Below, piece after piece: positions 37,485 to 50,807 of a DNA stretch of 64,000 nt. The stretch spans positions 62,001-126,000 of the forward strand of contig CM035415.1 in assembly GCA_020310875.1 (NCBI GenBank), read 5' to 3'. Each line of letters starts with the position of its first letter. Position 1 is the stretch's first letter. The DNA comes from Ceratopteris richardii. Lineage: Eukaryota; Streptophyta; Polypodiopsida; Polypodiales; Pteridaceae. A model generated the notes under the pieces. The model made no database searches. It saw only the letters and a program-made list of their open reading frames with translations, and was not told where the DNA came from. Made by a program: the position numbers and the translations under genes.

Positions 37485-38674
37485 ACCATGGGCCCCTCAA
37501 TCGTGATAGATGGGCTCTATCGTCCGTTGAGTTTTGTTCTATCACGATAGACACGATTTGTCGTGGGGCTTTGTGTATCATGATAAACAAGGTCTATTGC
37601 AATAGATGAGGTCTATCGTCTCTCGTGCTTTGGTCTCTCATGATAGATAGGATATTGTCGTGTAGTATTCACCACGAGCTTTCCAACAACCTCTAGAGCT
37701 CAAAAAATAGGTTTTATATGAAAACTTTATGTCAATTTAGGGTTTGGTTAAAACAGACAATCACGACCTTTCAAGATTTTAGTGCATTTTGTCTAAGGCC
37801 TTACTAATTGTATGGATAATTAAAAGTGCAAATATGCCAAAAACTTAGCACAATTTTTCAAAAAATTAGCACTTTAAGTTTTGCCGAATATGCATGTCTA
37901 TCGCGATAGATGGTGTTTGTCGTGATAGACGTTGACTGTCGCTTGGGCCTGTCTATCGCGATAGACAGTGTCTGTCGCGGTAGACAGTATCTATCGTGGG
38001 GCTCTGTGTATTGCGATAGAGGAGTGTCTGTCACGATAGATCGTGATTGTCGTCTCTCGTGGGCCTATCACAATAGATGGGTTCTATCATCCCTCATGTT
38101 TCTTGTGTATCGCGATAAATAGTGTCTATCATGATAGACAGTATATATCATGGGGATCTCTCTGTCGTGATAGACTGATGTCTTAGACCGTGATTATTGT
38201 CTGTCGTGATAGAGGGGGTCTGTCAACCATGGAGTTTTGGTCTATCGCGTTAGACACGATTTGTCATAGGGCTCTTTCTATCATGATAGACGAGGTTTGT
38301 CATGATAGATGAGGTCTATCATCTATCGTGCTTTGGTCTCGTGCGATACACGAGATATTGCCATGTAGTATTCAACACGAACTTTCCAACAAGCTCTAGA
38401 GCTCAAAATCTGGATCTCATATGAAAAAGTTATCTCAATTTAGGGTTCAGGGGGTTAAAACAGACAATCAGGACCTTTCAAGATTTTAGTGCATTTTGTC
38501 TAAGGCTTTCGTAATTGTATGGATAATTGGGAGTGCAAATATGCCCAAAATTTAGGACAAATTTTCAAAAAAAATAGCACTTTAATTTTAGCCAAATTTC
38601 CCTGTCTATCATGATAGATGGTATCTGTCACGATAGACGCTCACTGTCGCGTGGGCCTGTCTATCGCAATAGAC
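37485..38674 (+). repeat. Palindromic satellite, block 3b (plus polarity)
   Basis: Two monomers in plus polarity with markers near 37690 and 38395. The block ends in the palindromic polarity switch at 38667-38682. No gene is seen. Confidence 0.92.
37949..37968. repeat. Perfect 20-bp palindrome, the fullest dyad form
   Basis: CTGTCTATCGCGATAGACAG equals its own reverse complement. It is an undecayed example of the sub-repeat core, with the central CGCG intact. Confidence 0.95.
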
Positions 38675-38682
38675 GTCTATTG
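38667..38682. other. Polarity switch inside a 16-bp perfect palindrome
   Basis: CAATAGACGTCTATTG is self-complementary. The satellite reads in plus polarity to its left and minus polarity to its right (CCACAGACCAAAGAACG). The centre, between 38674 and 38675, is the inversion point. Confidence 0.85.
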
Positions 38683-39080
38683 CCACAGACCAAAGAACGA
38701 CAGACAATAGACCTCGTCTATCATGATAGACCTCGTCTATCATGATAGACCTCGTTCATCATGATAGGCAGAGCCCCGTGACAAATTGTGTGTATCGCGA
38801 CATACCAAAACACGATAGATGACAAACCCCGTATACTCCGAGACATACCGTCTATCACAACGGACGACAGTCATGGTGTATCACGATAGACACGTGTCTA
38901 TCGCGACATACAAAGACCCATGATAGATACCGTCTATTGCGATAGACACCGTCTATTGTGATAGACACGGTCTATCACGATAGATAGGCAACATGGTGGA
39001 CGATAGACCCCGTCTATCACGACAGAGCCCCATGATAGATATCGTCTATCACGATAGACACCATTTATCGTGATAGACAG
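38675..39080 (-). repeat. Palindromic satellite, block 4a (minus polarity)
   Basis: Dyad-rich half of a monomer in minus polarity between the palindromic switch and a unique patch. No marker or gene is present. Confidence 0.9.
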
Positions 39081-39263
39081 TGCAGAAGAACAAGGATTAG
39101 GACCATCACATGCTAGAGAGATGACTCTCCTCCCAACCAAATGCCTCTATATATATCGCTCTCCAAGGGACTGCCTTCTTGGGCAGGTGGATACTAGCCA
39201 GCCATGTGTCGACCATGTAACTGCATGTGCACCAAGTGTCCCAGTCAACTTGAGTTAACTCAA
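39081..39263. other. Unique 183-bp patch with TATA-like run and terminal palindrome
   Basis: Satellite breaks after GTGATAGACAG (39080) and resumes at CACCCGTCTATTGC (39264). The patch has no dyads, contains TATATATAT at 39148-39156, and ends exactly with the 14-bp palindrome TTGAGTTAACTCAA (39250-39263). No target duplication is visible. The short frame across it (39070-39258) starts in satellite and shows no domain, so I do not call a gene. The origin is unknown: a promoter-like scrap of host DNA or part of a small mobile element are both possible. Confidence 0.7.
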
Positions 39264-42200
39264 CACCCGTCTATTGCTATAGACAGAGCTCCATGATAGA
39301 TACCGTCTATTGCAATAGACACTGTCAACCGCAATATGCAGGAAATATGACGAACGATAGACCCCGTCTATCGCGATAGACAGGCCCACGACAGATGACA
39401 ATCACAGTCTATCGTGACAGACAGCCATCTATTGCAATAGATAGAGGCCCACGATAGATACCTTCTATCACGATAGACACCATCTATCGGGATAGATAGG
39501 CCCACGCGATATTCAACGTCTATCGCGATAGACACCATCTATCGTGATAGACAGGCATATTCGGCAAAGATTAAAGTGCTAATTTTTTTGAAAATTCATG
39601 CTAAATCTTGGGCATATTTGCACTCTCAATTATCCATACAATTACTAAGGCCTTAGACAAAATGCACTAAAATCTTGAAAGGTAATGATTATTTGTTTTA
39701 ACCCCCTCAACCCTAAATTGACATAAATTTTTCATATGAAATCCGGTTTTTGAGCTTTGGAGCTTGTTGGAAAGCTCGTGGTGAATACTACACGACAATA
39801 TCCCATCTATAAGGACAGACCAAAGCACAACAAACGATAGACCTCCTCTATCATGATAGACCAAAACATGATGGATGACAGACCCCATCTATCACGAGCG
39901 ATACCATCTATCTAGACAGAGGACAGTCATGGTCTATCTGGACAGACACCCGTCTATCACGATAGACAGAGCCCCATGATACATATCGTTTATCACACCA
40001 AACACTGTCTATCGCGATAGACAGGAAACATGATGGATGATAGACCCCGTCTATCGCGACAGAAAATCCCACTACAGACGACAATCACGGTCTACCGTGA
40101 TAGACACTCATCTATCGTAATAGATAGAGCCACACGATAGCTACCGTCTATCACGACAGACATCATCTATCGCGATACATAGGCCCACACGACAGTCAGC
40201 GTCTATCGCGACAAACACCATCTATCACGACAAACACCATCTATCACGATAGATAGGCATATTCAAAAAAAAATTAAAATGCTAATTTTTTTAAAAATTT
40301 GTGCTAAATTTTGGGCATATTCGCACTCTCAATTATCCATACAATTACTAAGGCCTTAGACCAAATGCACTAAAATCCTGAAAGGTCCTGATTGTCTGTT
40401 TTAACCCTCATAACCTTGAATTGACATAACTTTTTCATATGAAATCCGTTTTTTGAGTTCTAAAGCTTATTGGAAAGCTCGTGGTGAATACTACACGACA
40501 ATATCCCATCTATCATGACAGACCAAAGCACAACAGACGATAGGCGTCATCTATTGCAACAGACCTCGTCTATCATGGCAGAGAGAGCCCCACAAAAAAT
40601 TGTGTTTATCAGGATAGACATAGACACGATAGACGATAGACCCCGTCTATCATGACAAACATTGTCTATTGTGACAGACACCGTCTATCGTGAGATACAC
40701 CGTCTATCACGACAAATGAGAGTCACGGTCTATCACAACAAACAGAGCCCCATGATAGATACCGTCTATCATGACTGACACCATCTATCGTGATAGACAG
40801 GAAACATGACGGATGATAGACCCCGTCTATCGTGACAAAGAGGACCACGAGAGACGACAATCAAGGTCTATCGTGACAGACACCATCTATAGCGATAGAC
40901 AGACATATATGGCAAAAATTAAAGTGCTAATTTTTTTGAAAATTTGTCTTAAATTTTGGGCATATTTTGCACTCTCTATTATCCATACAATTACTAAAGC
41001 CTTAGAAAGAATGCACTAAAATCTTGAAAGGTCCTCGTTGTCTATTTTAACCCATTGAACCTTGAAGTGACATAACTTTTTCATATGAAATCCGTTTTCT
41101 GAGCTCTAGAGCTTGTTGGCAAGCTCATGGTGAATACTACACGGCAATATACCATCTATCACGATAGACCAAAGCACGATAGATGGTAGACCTTGTCTAT
41201 CACGATAGACCTCGTCTATCATGATGGACAAAGCCCCGTGAAAAATTTGGACTATCGCGACACACCAAAACACGATGGAGGATAGACCCCGTCTATCGCG
41301 ACAGACACTGTCTATCACAACAGACGACACTCACGATCTATCACGATAGACACCCATCTATCACGATAGACATAGCCCCACGATAGATAGGAAACATGAC
41401 GGATGATAGACGCTGTCTATCACGACGGACAGAGCCCAACAAATGACAATCACGATCTATCGTGATAAACACACATCTATCGCAATAGATAGAGCCCCAC
41501 AATAGATACTATCTATCACGAAAGACACTATCTATCGTGATAGGCAGGCCCACGCCACACTCTCCATCTATCGCGAAAGACACCATCTATCGAGATAAAC
41601 ATGCATATTCGGCCTAAATTAAAGTGCTTAATTTTTTGAAAATTTGTGCCCCCATTCTCAATTATCCATACAATTACTAAGGCCTTAGACAAAATGCACT
41701 AAAATCTTGAAAGGTCTTGATTGTCTGTTTGAACCCTTGAACCCTGAATTGACATAACGTTTTCATGTGAAATCTCATTTCTAAGCTCTAGAGCTTGTTG
41801 GAAAGCTCACGGTGAATACTACATGGCAATATCTCATCTATCATGATAGACCAAAGCACGCCAGACGATAGACCTTTCTATAGCGACAGACCTCATCTAC
41901 CATGACAGACAGAGCCTCGCGATAAATTGTGTCTATCGCGACAGAACAAAACACGACAAATGACATACTCCATTTATCCTGACAGATGACAATCACGGTC
42001 TTTTGCGATAGACACCCATCTATCGCAATAGACAGAGCCCCGCGATAGATATTGTCTATCATGACAGACACCGTCTATCACAATAGACAGGAAACATGAT
42101 CGATGATAGACCCTGTATATCGCGACAGACAAGCCCATGACAAATGACAAACACGGTCTATCGTGACAAACACATGTATATTGCAATAGACAAAGCCCAC

Positions 42201-45200
42201 GATAGATACCGTCTATCATGCCAGACACCGTCTTTCGGGATAGGCAGGCCACGTGAGAGTCAGCATCTATCGTGACAGACACCATCTATCGTGATAGATA
42301 GGCATATTTGACAAACATTCCTTAAAGGTCCTGATTCTCTGTTTTAACCCCCTAAACCCTGAATGGAAATAACTTTTTCATTTGAAATCCATTTTTTGAT
42401 CTCTAGAGCTTGTTGGAAAGCTCGTGGTGAATACTACATGATAATAACCCTTCTATTGTGATAGTCCAAAGCTTGATAGACAATCAACCTTGTCTATTGT
42501 GATAGACATTTTCTATCATAATAGATAGAGCCCCATGACAAATTGTGTCTATCGCAAGAGACCAAAACATGATGGACGAGAGACCCTATCTATCGCGACA
42601 GACACCGTCTATCGTGACAGATGACACTCATGGTCTATTGCGATAGACACCCATCTATCACGACAGAGAGAGCCCTAGGACAGATACAATCTATCGTGAC
42701 AGACACCGTCTATTGCGATAGATAGGAAACATGATAGACGATAGACCCTCTCTACCGCGACAGACAGTCCCATGATAGATGAAAATCATGATCTATCATG
42801 ACACACACCCATCTATCACAATAGACAGAGCCACATGATAGATACCGTTTATCACGACAGACACCATCTATCGCGATAGATAGGCCCACGTGACAATCAA
42901 CATCTATCTCAAGAAACACCATCTATCGCGATAGACAAGCATATTCGGCAAAAATTAAAGTGCTCAATTATTTGAAAATTTGTGCTAAATTTTGGGCATA
43001 TTTGCACTCTCAATCATCCATAAAATTACTAATGCCTTAGACAAAATGCACTAAAATCCTAAAAGGTCCTGATTGTTTGTTTTAACCCCCTGAACCCTGA
43101 ATTCATAACTTTTCATATGAAATCTGTTTTTTGAGCTCTATAGCTTGTTGGAAAGCTCATTGTGAATACTACATGGCAATATCCTATTTATCACGATAGA
43201 CAAAAGAACGACAGATGATAGCTCTCATCTATGGCAACAGGCCTCATGTATCATGAGAGACGGAGCCTCGCAACAAATTGTGTCTATCGATTGAGACAAA
43301 GACACGACGGATGATAGACCATGTCTATCGTGACAGACACTCTCTATCCCAACAGATGACAATCACGGTCTATCGTGACAGACACCTATCTATCGCGATA
43401 GATAGAGCCCCACGATAGATACTGTCTATCGTGATAGACACCATCTATCGCAATAGATAGGAAACATGATGGACGATAGACCCCGTCTATCGTGATAGAT
43501 AGGCCCACGATAGATGACAATCATGGTCTATCGTGATAGACACCTGTCTATCACAATAAACAGAGCCCCATGATAAATACCATCCATCATCACAGACAGC
43601 ATCTATAGCGATACACACGACCACGCGACAGTCAGTGTCCCTCGTGACAGACACCATCTATAGCGATACACAGAAATATTTGGCAAAAAATTAAAGTGCT
43701 AATTTGTTTGAAAATTTGTGCTAAATTTTGGGCATATTTGCACTCTCAATTATCCATACAATTACTTAGGCCTTAGACAAAATGCCCTAAAATCTTGAAA
43801 GATCCTCATTGTCTCTTTAAACCTCCTCAACCCTGAATTGACATAACTTTTTCATATGAAATTTGTTTTTTGAGCTCTAGAGCTTGTTAAAGCTCGTGGT
43901 GAATACTGCACGGCAATGTCCCACCTATCACGACATACCAAAGCATGACAAATGATAGACCTCATCTATCATGACAGACCTCATCCATCATGATAGAGAG
44001 AGCCCCGTGACAAATTGTGTCTATTGTAATAGACCAAAACACGATGGACGACAGACCTCGTCTATCATGACAGACATCGTCTTTCGCGACAGACGAGAGT
44101 CACGGTCTATCGCAACACACAATCGTCTATCATGACAGACAAAGCCCCATGATAGATACTGTCTATCATGACAGACACTGTCTATTGCCATAGACAAGAA
44201 ACATGATGGAGGATAGACCCCATCTATCATGACAGAGAGGCCCATGATAGACAACAATCATCATCTATCATGACAGACACCCATCTATCGCAATACACAG
44301 AGCCCCACGATAGATATCGTCTATCACGACAGACACCATCTATCACTATAGACATGCCCACGCGAGAGTCAGCATCTATCGCGATAGACACCATCTATCA
44401 CGATAGACACTCATATTCGGCAAAAATTAAAGTGCTAATTTTTTTAAAAATTTGTGCTAAATTTTTGGCATATTTGCAATCTCAATTATCCATACAATTA
44501 CTAAGGCCTTAGAAAAAATGCACTAAAATCTTGAAAGGTCCTGATTGTTTGTTTTTAACCGCCTAAACCCTGAATTGACATAACTTTTTCATATGAAATC
44601 CATTTCCTGAGCTCTACAACTTGTTGGAAAGCTCCTGGTGAATACTACATGGCAATATCCCATCTATCACGATAGACCAAAGCAGGATAGATGATAGACC
44701 TCATCTATCATGATAGACCTCGTCTATCATGATAGACCTCCTCTATCATGATAGACCCCGTCTACCATCATACACAGAGCCCCACAAAAAATTGTGTCTA
44801 TCATGACAGACCAAAACACGACGTACGATAGGCCTCGTCTATCACGACAAACACCATCTATTGCGAGAGACGATAGTCATGGTATATCGTGAAAGACACC
44901 CATCTATCATGATAGACAGACCTACGTGACAGTCAGTGTCTATCACAATAGACATTGTCTATCGCGATAAACATGCATATTTAGCAAAAATTAAAGTGCT
45001 GAGTTTTTTGAAAATTTATGCCAAATTTTGGGCATATTTTCACTCTCAATTATCCATACAATTAGTAAGCCTTAGACAAAATGCACTAAAGTCTTGAAAG
45101 GTACTGATTATCTTTTTTAATCCCCTGAACCCTGAACGTTTTCATATGAAATCCTTTTTTTGAGCTTTAGAGCTTGTTGGAAAGCTCGTGGTGAATACTA

Positions 45201-48200
45201 CACAACAATATCTTGTATATCGTGATAGACCAAAGCACAACAGATGATAGACCTCGTCTATCACAATAGACCTCATCTATTATGATTGACAGAGCCCCAC
45301 GACAAACTGTATCTATCGCGACAGCCCAAAGCACGATGGACGACAGACGACAAACAACATCTATACCGATAAACATGCATATACAAAAAAATTTGAAGTG
45401 TTATTTTTTTTTTTTAATTTGTGCTAATTTTTGGGCATATTTGCACGCTCAATTATCCATACAATTACTAAAGCCTTAGACAAAATGCACCAAAATCCTA
45501 AAAGGTTCTTATTGTCTATTTTATCCCCCTGAACCCTGAAGTGACATAACTTTTTCATATGAAATTCGGTTTTTGAGCTCTAGAGCTTGTCGGCAAGCTC
45601 CTAGTGAATACTACACAACAACATACAGTCTATCACAACATGCCAAAGCATGACAGACGGTAGACCTTGTCTATCCTGACACACCTCGTCTATCATGATA
45701 GGTAAAGCCCCGCGATAAATTGTGACTATCGTGACAGACCAAAACACGATGGACGATAGACCCCCTCTAGCATGACAGACACCGTCTATCGCAACATACG
45801 ACACTCATGCTCTATCACGACAGACACCCATCTATCACGATAGACATAGCCCCATGATAGATATTGTCTATCACAATAGACACCGTCTATCCCGATAGAC
45901 AGGAAACATGATGGATGATAGACCCTGTCTATCACAACGGACAAGCCCACAACAAACAACAATCACAATCTATCGTGATAAAACACATGTCTATTGCAAT
46001 AGATAGAGCCCCACAATAGATACTATCTATCACGACAGACACTATCTATTGTGATAGGCAGGCCCACGCCACAGTCTCCATCTATCGCGACAGACACCAT
46101 CTATCAAAATAAACAGGCATATTCGGCAAAAATTAAAGTGCTAATTTTTTTGAAAATTTGTGCTAAATTTTTGGCATACTTGCACTCTCAACTATCCATG
46201 CAATTACTAAGGCCTTAGACAAAATGCACTAAAATCCCAAAAGGTCCTGATTGTCTGTGTTAGCCCCTTGAACCCTGAATTGACATAACTTTTTCATATG
46301 AAATCTGTTTTTTGAGCTCTAGAGCTTGTTGGAAAGCTCCTAGTGAATACTACATGGCAATATCTTGTCTATCATGATAGACCAAAGCACGACAGACAAT
46401 AGACCTCATCGATCGTGATAGACCTCATCTATCATGACAGACAGAGCCTTGTGACAAATTGTGTCTATCGCGACAGAACAAAACATGACGCACGACATAC
46501 CCCATTTATTGGGACAGATCCCGTCTATCACCACAGACACCGTCTATCATGATAGATGACAGTCACGGTCTATCGTGAGAGACACCCATTTATCGCAATA
46601 GACAGAGGACCATGATAGATACTCTCTATCATGACAGACACCGTCTATCACGATAGATAGGAAACATGATGGACGATAGACCCTGTCTACCACGAAAGAC
46701 AAGCCCATGATAGACGACAATCACGGTCTATCGTGACAGACACCTGTATATTGCAATAGACAGAGCCCCACGATAGATACCGTCTATCACGCAAGACACC
46801 ATCTATCGCGATAGGAAGGCCCATGCGAGAGTCAACATCTATCATGAGAGGCACCATCTATCGTGATAGATAGGCATATTTGACAAACATTAAAGTGCTA
46901 TTTTTTTTTTAAATTTATGCTAAATTTTGGGCATATTTGCACTCTCAATTATCCATACAATTACTAAGGAATTAGACAAAATACACTAAAATCCTTAAAG
47001 GTCCTGATTGTCTGTTTTAACCCCCTGAACCCTGAATGGACATAATGTTTTCATCTGAATTCCATTTTTTGAGCTCTAGAGCTTGTTGGAAAGCTTGTGG
47101 TGAATACTACACGATAATAACCCTTCTATCGTGACAGTCCAAAGCAGGACAGATGATCAACTTTGTCTATTGCAATAGACCTTTTCTATCATGATAGACA
47201 GAGCCCCATGACAAATTGTGTCTATAACGTCAGACCAAAACATGACGAACGACAGACCCTGTCCATCGCGACAGACATCGTCTATTGCGACACATGACGC
47301 TCATGGTCTATTGCGATAGACACCCATCTATCACGACAGAGAGAGCCCCAAGAGAGATACCATCTATCATGACAGACACCGTCTATTGTGATAGATTGGA
47401 AACATGAAGGACGATAGATCCCATCTACCGCGACAGGCAGGCCCACGACAGACGACAATCACTGTCTATCATGATAGACACCCATCTATCACGATAGACA
47501 TGATAGATACTGTCTATCGCGATAGACACCATCTATCACGATAGACAGGTCCACATGACGGTCATCGTCTATCTCAAAAAACACCATCTATCACAATAGA
47601 CAAGCATATTCGGCAAAACACAAAGTGCTAATTTCTTTGAAAATTTGTGCTAAATTTTGAGCATATTTTCACTCTCAATTATCCTTACAATTAGTAAAGC
47701 CTTAGACAAAATGCACTAAAATCCTAAAATTCCTAATTGTCTGTTTTGACCCCTCAACCCTGAATTGACATAACTTTTTCATATGAAATCTATTTTTTGA
47801 GCTCTAGAACTTGTTGGAAAGCAAAATACTACACGGCAATGTCCCATCTATCATGACAAACCAAAGCACGACATATGATAGACCTCATCTATCAGGACAC
47901 ACCTCATCCATCATGACAGACAGAGCTCCGCGACAAATTGTGTCTATTGCGACACACCAAAACACGACGGATGATAGACCTCGTCTATCGCAACAGACAT
48001 CGTCTATCATGAGAGACGATAGTCACCGTCTATCGCAACACACACCTATCTAATCATGACAGACAAAGCCCCATGAGACACTCTCTATCGCGATAGACAA
48101 GAAACATGATGGAGAATAGGCATCGTCTATCATGACAGACAAGCCCACGACAGACGAGAATTACGGTCTATCATAACAAACACCCGTCTATCACAATAGA

Positions 48201-49236
48201 CAGAGCCCCACGATAGATATCGTCTATCACAACAGACACCATCTTTCGCGATAGACACGCCCACGTGAGAGTCAGCATCTATCGCCACAGACACCATCTA
48301 TCGTGATAGACAGACATATTCGACAAAAATTAAACTGCTAATTTTTTTGAAAATTTGTGCTAAATTTTGGGAATATTTGCACTCTCAATTATCCATACAA
48401 TTACTAAGGCCTTAGAAAAAATGCACTGAAATCTTGAAAGGTCCTGATTGTCTGTTTTAACCCCCTAAACCCTGAATTGACATAACTTTTTCATATGAAA
48501 TCCGTTTTTTAAGCTTTATAGCTTGTTGGAAAGCTCGTCGTGAATACTACACGGCAATATCCCGTCTATCACGATAGACCAAAGCACGATAGACGATAGA
48601 CCTCGTGTATTGCAATAGACCTCGTCTATCATGACAGATAGAGCCCCGCAACAAATTGTGTCTATCGTGACAGACCAAAACACGATGGATGATAGACCCC
48701 GTCTATCGTGATAGGCACCGTGTATCGCGTCAGCTGACAATCACGGTCTATCACGATAGAAACTGGTCTATCATGACAAACAAAGCCCTACGATAGATAT
48801 CATCTATCATGATAGACACTGTCTATCACGATAGAGAGAAAACATGACGGATGATAGACCCCATCTATCAGGATAGACAGGCCCACGACAGATGACAATC
48901 ACGGTCTATCGTAAGAGACACCCGTCTATCGCAAGAGACAGAGCCCCACGATAGATACCATCTATCACAATAGACACCGTCTATCAGGATAGACAGGCCC
49001 ATGCGACAATCAGTGTGTATCGTGATAGAGAGCATCTATCACGATAGATAGGCATATTTGGCAAAAATTAAAGTGCTAATTTTTTTGAAAATTTATGCTA
49101 AATTTTTGGCATATTTGCACTCTCAATTATCCATACAATTACTAAGGCCTTATACAAAATGCACTAAAATCCTGAAAGGTCTTGATTGTCTATTTTAACC
49201 CCTTGAACCCTGAATTGACATAACTTTTTCATATGA
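39264..49236 (-). repeat. Palindromic satellite, block 4b (minus polarity)
   Basis: Fourteen markers, near 39760, 40455, 41105, 41790, 42410, 43135, 43880, 44615, 45165, 45580, 46315, 47080, 47805 and 48520. A seven-monomer order from 41101 to 45577 (about 4.48 kb) starts again at 45577 with the linker variant TCGGCAAGCTC. The first five to six monomers of that order recur at 60319-64000. No gene is seen. Confidence 0.93.
41101..45576 (-). repeat. Higher-order satellite unit of minus polarity (seven monomers, about 4.48 kb)
   Basis: Order: TTGGCAAGCTC linker type; ACGGTGAATAC type (41790); ATAATAACCC type (42445); CATTGTGAATAC type (43155); GTTAAAGCTCG type (43888); CTACAACTTG type (44615); and a type lacking the full linker (45165). 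The ATAATAACCC and GTTAAAGCTCG variants allow copies at 26821, 60319 and, in part, 45577 to be lined up by eye. Confidence 0.75.
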
Positions 49237-49444
49237 CTCTGTCGAGATAGGTGGGGTCTATTATCTATCATGCTTTGGTCTGTCGCTATAGATGATGTTT
49301 GTCGTGATAGATGAGCTCTGTCACGATATATGGTCTCTATCATGGGGTGTTGTCTATCGCGATATATGTTGTCTATCAAGATAGATGTTGTCTCTCTTGA
49401 TAGATGATGTCTATCGTGATAAATATTGTCTGTCGTGATAGACC
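49237..49444 (+). repeat. Palindromic satellite, block 5a (plus polarity)
   Basis: About 208 bp of dyad sub-repeats in plus polarity (GTCTATCGCGATATATG, GTCTATCAAGATAGATG) between the switch at 49236 and the gypsy-like copy. The switch follows TTTCATATGA, a cut fixed palindrome. Confidence 0.85.
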
Positions 49445-50807
49445 AAAAAAACATAATTTTTTTTTTAACTTTTAGTGATTTGGAGTGCTCTAATGGTGTA
49501 AGTTGTCGTGCCAAGCATGCAATCAAAAAATACTGAGTTTCTCTATCTGTCAGGACAGATAGAGATCATCATCCTAAAGACCTGTGCAAAGTTCTATCAT
49601 ACCTATGCAAGCTGTTGGAGATGGTCGTATAGGTAGAAACTATAGTAAACACTCAAAAACACACAAAAAATAGATCGCACACAAGCTCTCTCTTGCTCTT
49701 TCTCACAAGTGAAATGAAGGAAATGAGGCGGGTAGGGGAATATGACCAAAAAACTGAAATTTTAGGGAAGGTGGAGATGGAGGTGGGAGGTGGTGTGGAT
49801 GATGATGATGATGGTGATGATGGTGATGCAAAAAACAAGAAAAATTGATGAAAAATAAGGAAAAGTATAGATTTTACCTATAACTTCAATCTCTCAACTG
49901 TATGTCTTACCATCACATGCCCATCCTCGAAGCTCTCTCCCCACCAATGGGGCCAAATTTGGTATCACTCTAGCACAATGGCAAGTACTAACGTGAGGCG
50001 ATTCACCTCATAAATGTCAATCTGCGGAGATGTGAGGACCGGTATGAAGAGCGTGAGCAAGTGATGGCACAAGTGCATGAGTGAAAGCACACAAGCATGC
50101 ACATACATACACATATACAGGTACAAGGTAAGAGCAAAGAGTGGAATAATGGAAGGACTTTCATTACAAAAGAAATCTCTTACCAAGCTCAAATCTACAA
50201 CAAGCTAACCCCAAAAATGAGCTCTCTAGCTCCTTTTATAGTTTTTTTACTAGCTTTAGCCCTATCCAAACCTAGTGTTTGGCCTAGTTAAAACTTAGGT
50301 TCTAGAGCTTATTTGAGGGCTCAAACAGAATCTAAAAGTTACGAAAATTGGTATGTAGCTAATTCTAATACTCCTCGAGCTCAAGGATCCTCTGATTGAA
50401 AAAATGGAGTATATTCTACCAAAAACAAGATTTACAATGTTTGTGTAGTGATGAAAATCACTTGTGTTGGAAATAGTTTATGGAAAAAATGATTAGGCCT
50501 TGTTCCTAGATTGTGCATGACTACTCCTTTGTGCTTGTATGCTCTTCTTATAGCTTGTATTCCAACAAATACAAGAAGGGCCATAGGTAGGATAATCCAG
50601 AAAGAACTACCCTAGAGTGGACTTGGAAATAGAGAGAGCCAAACTATGCATGAAAATGGTAGAATTAGCCTAGGCAATGTGTGAGATATCCGAGTACCTC
50701 AATTCGGGAGTTATGGCTATACCCAAACTACATTTCCAAGGATTACTATAAAGGTTAGAGCAACTAGTATCAAACACAACAAAAGTTAGCTCTAGCACCC
50801 AAACTAG
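49445..50807 (-). mobile_element. Truncated Ty3/gypsy-like LTR with longer leader (copy 2, inverted)
   Basis: About 1363 bp. From about 49748 to 50807 it is the reverse complement of 25774-26820 with scattered substitutions and small indels, for example in the GATGATG run near 49800. A further about 300 bp (49445-49747), absent from copy 1, would be leader on the element's strand. A primer-site remnant on the minus strand lies near 49940-49955 (TGGCCCCATTGGTGGGG). No gag-pol is present. The outer flank at 50808 matches the flank of copy 1, so both derive from one insertion. Confidence 0.6.
49540..49565. repeat. Inverted repeat with 12-bp arms and 2-bp loop
   Basis: TCTCTATCTGTC, then AG, then GACAGATAGAGA. 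The arms are exact complements. It resembles the satellite dyad but sits in the non-satellite leader. Its role is unknown. Confidence 0.8.

Noticed and set aside
39070..39258. Frame across the 183-bp unique patch as a gene
   Set aside because: It begins in satellite, is 62 codons, and shows no domain or start context of note.
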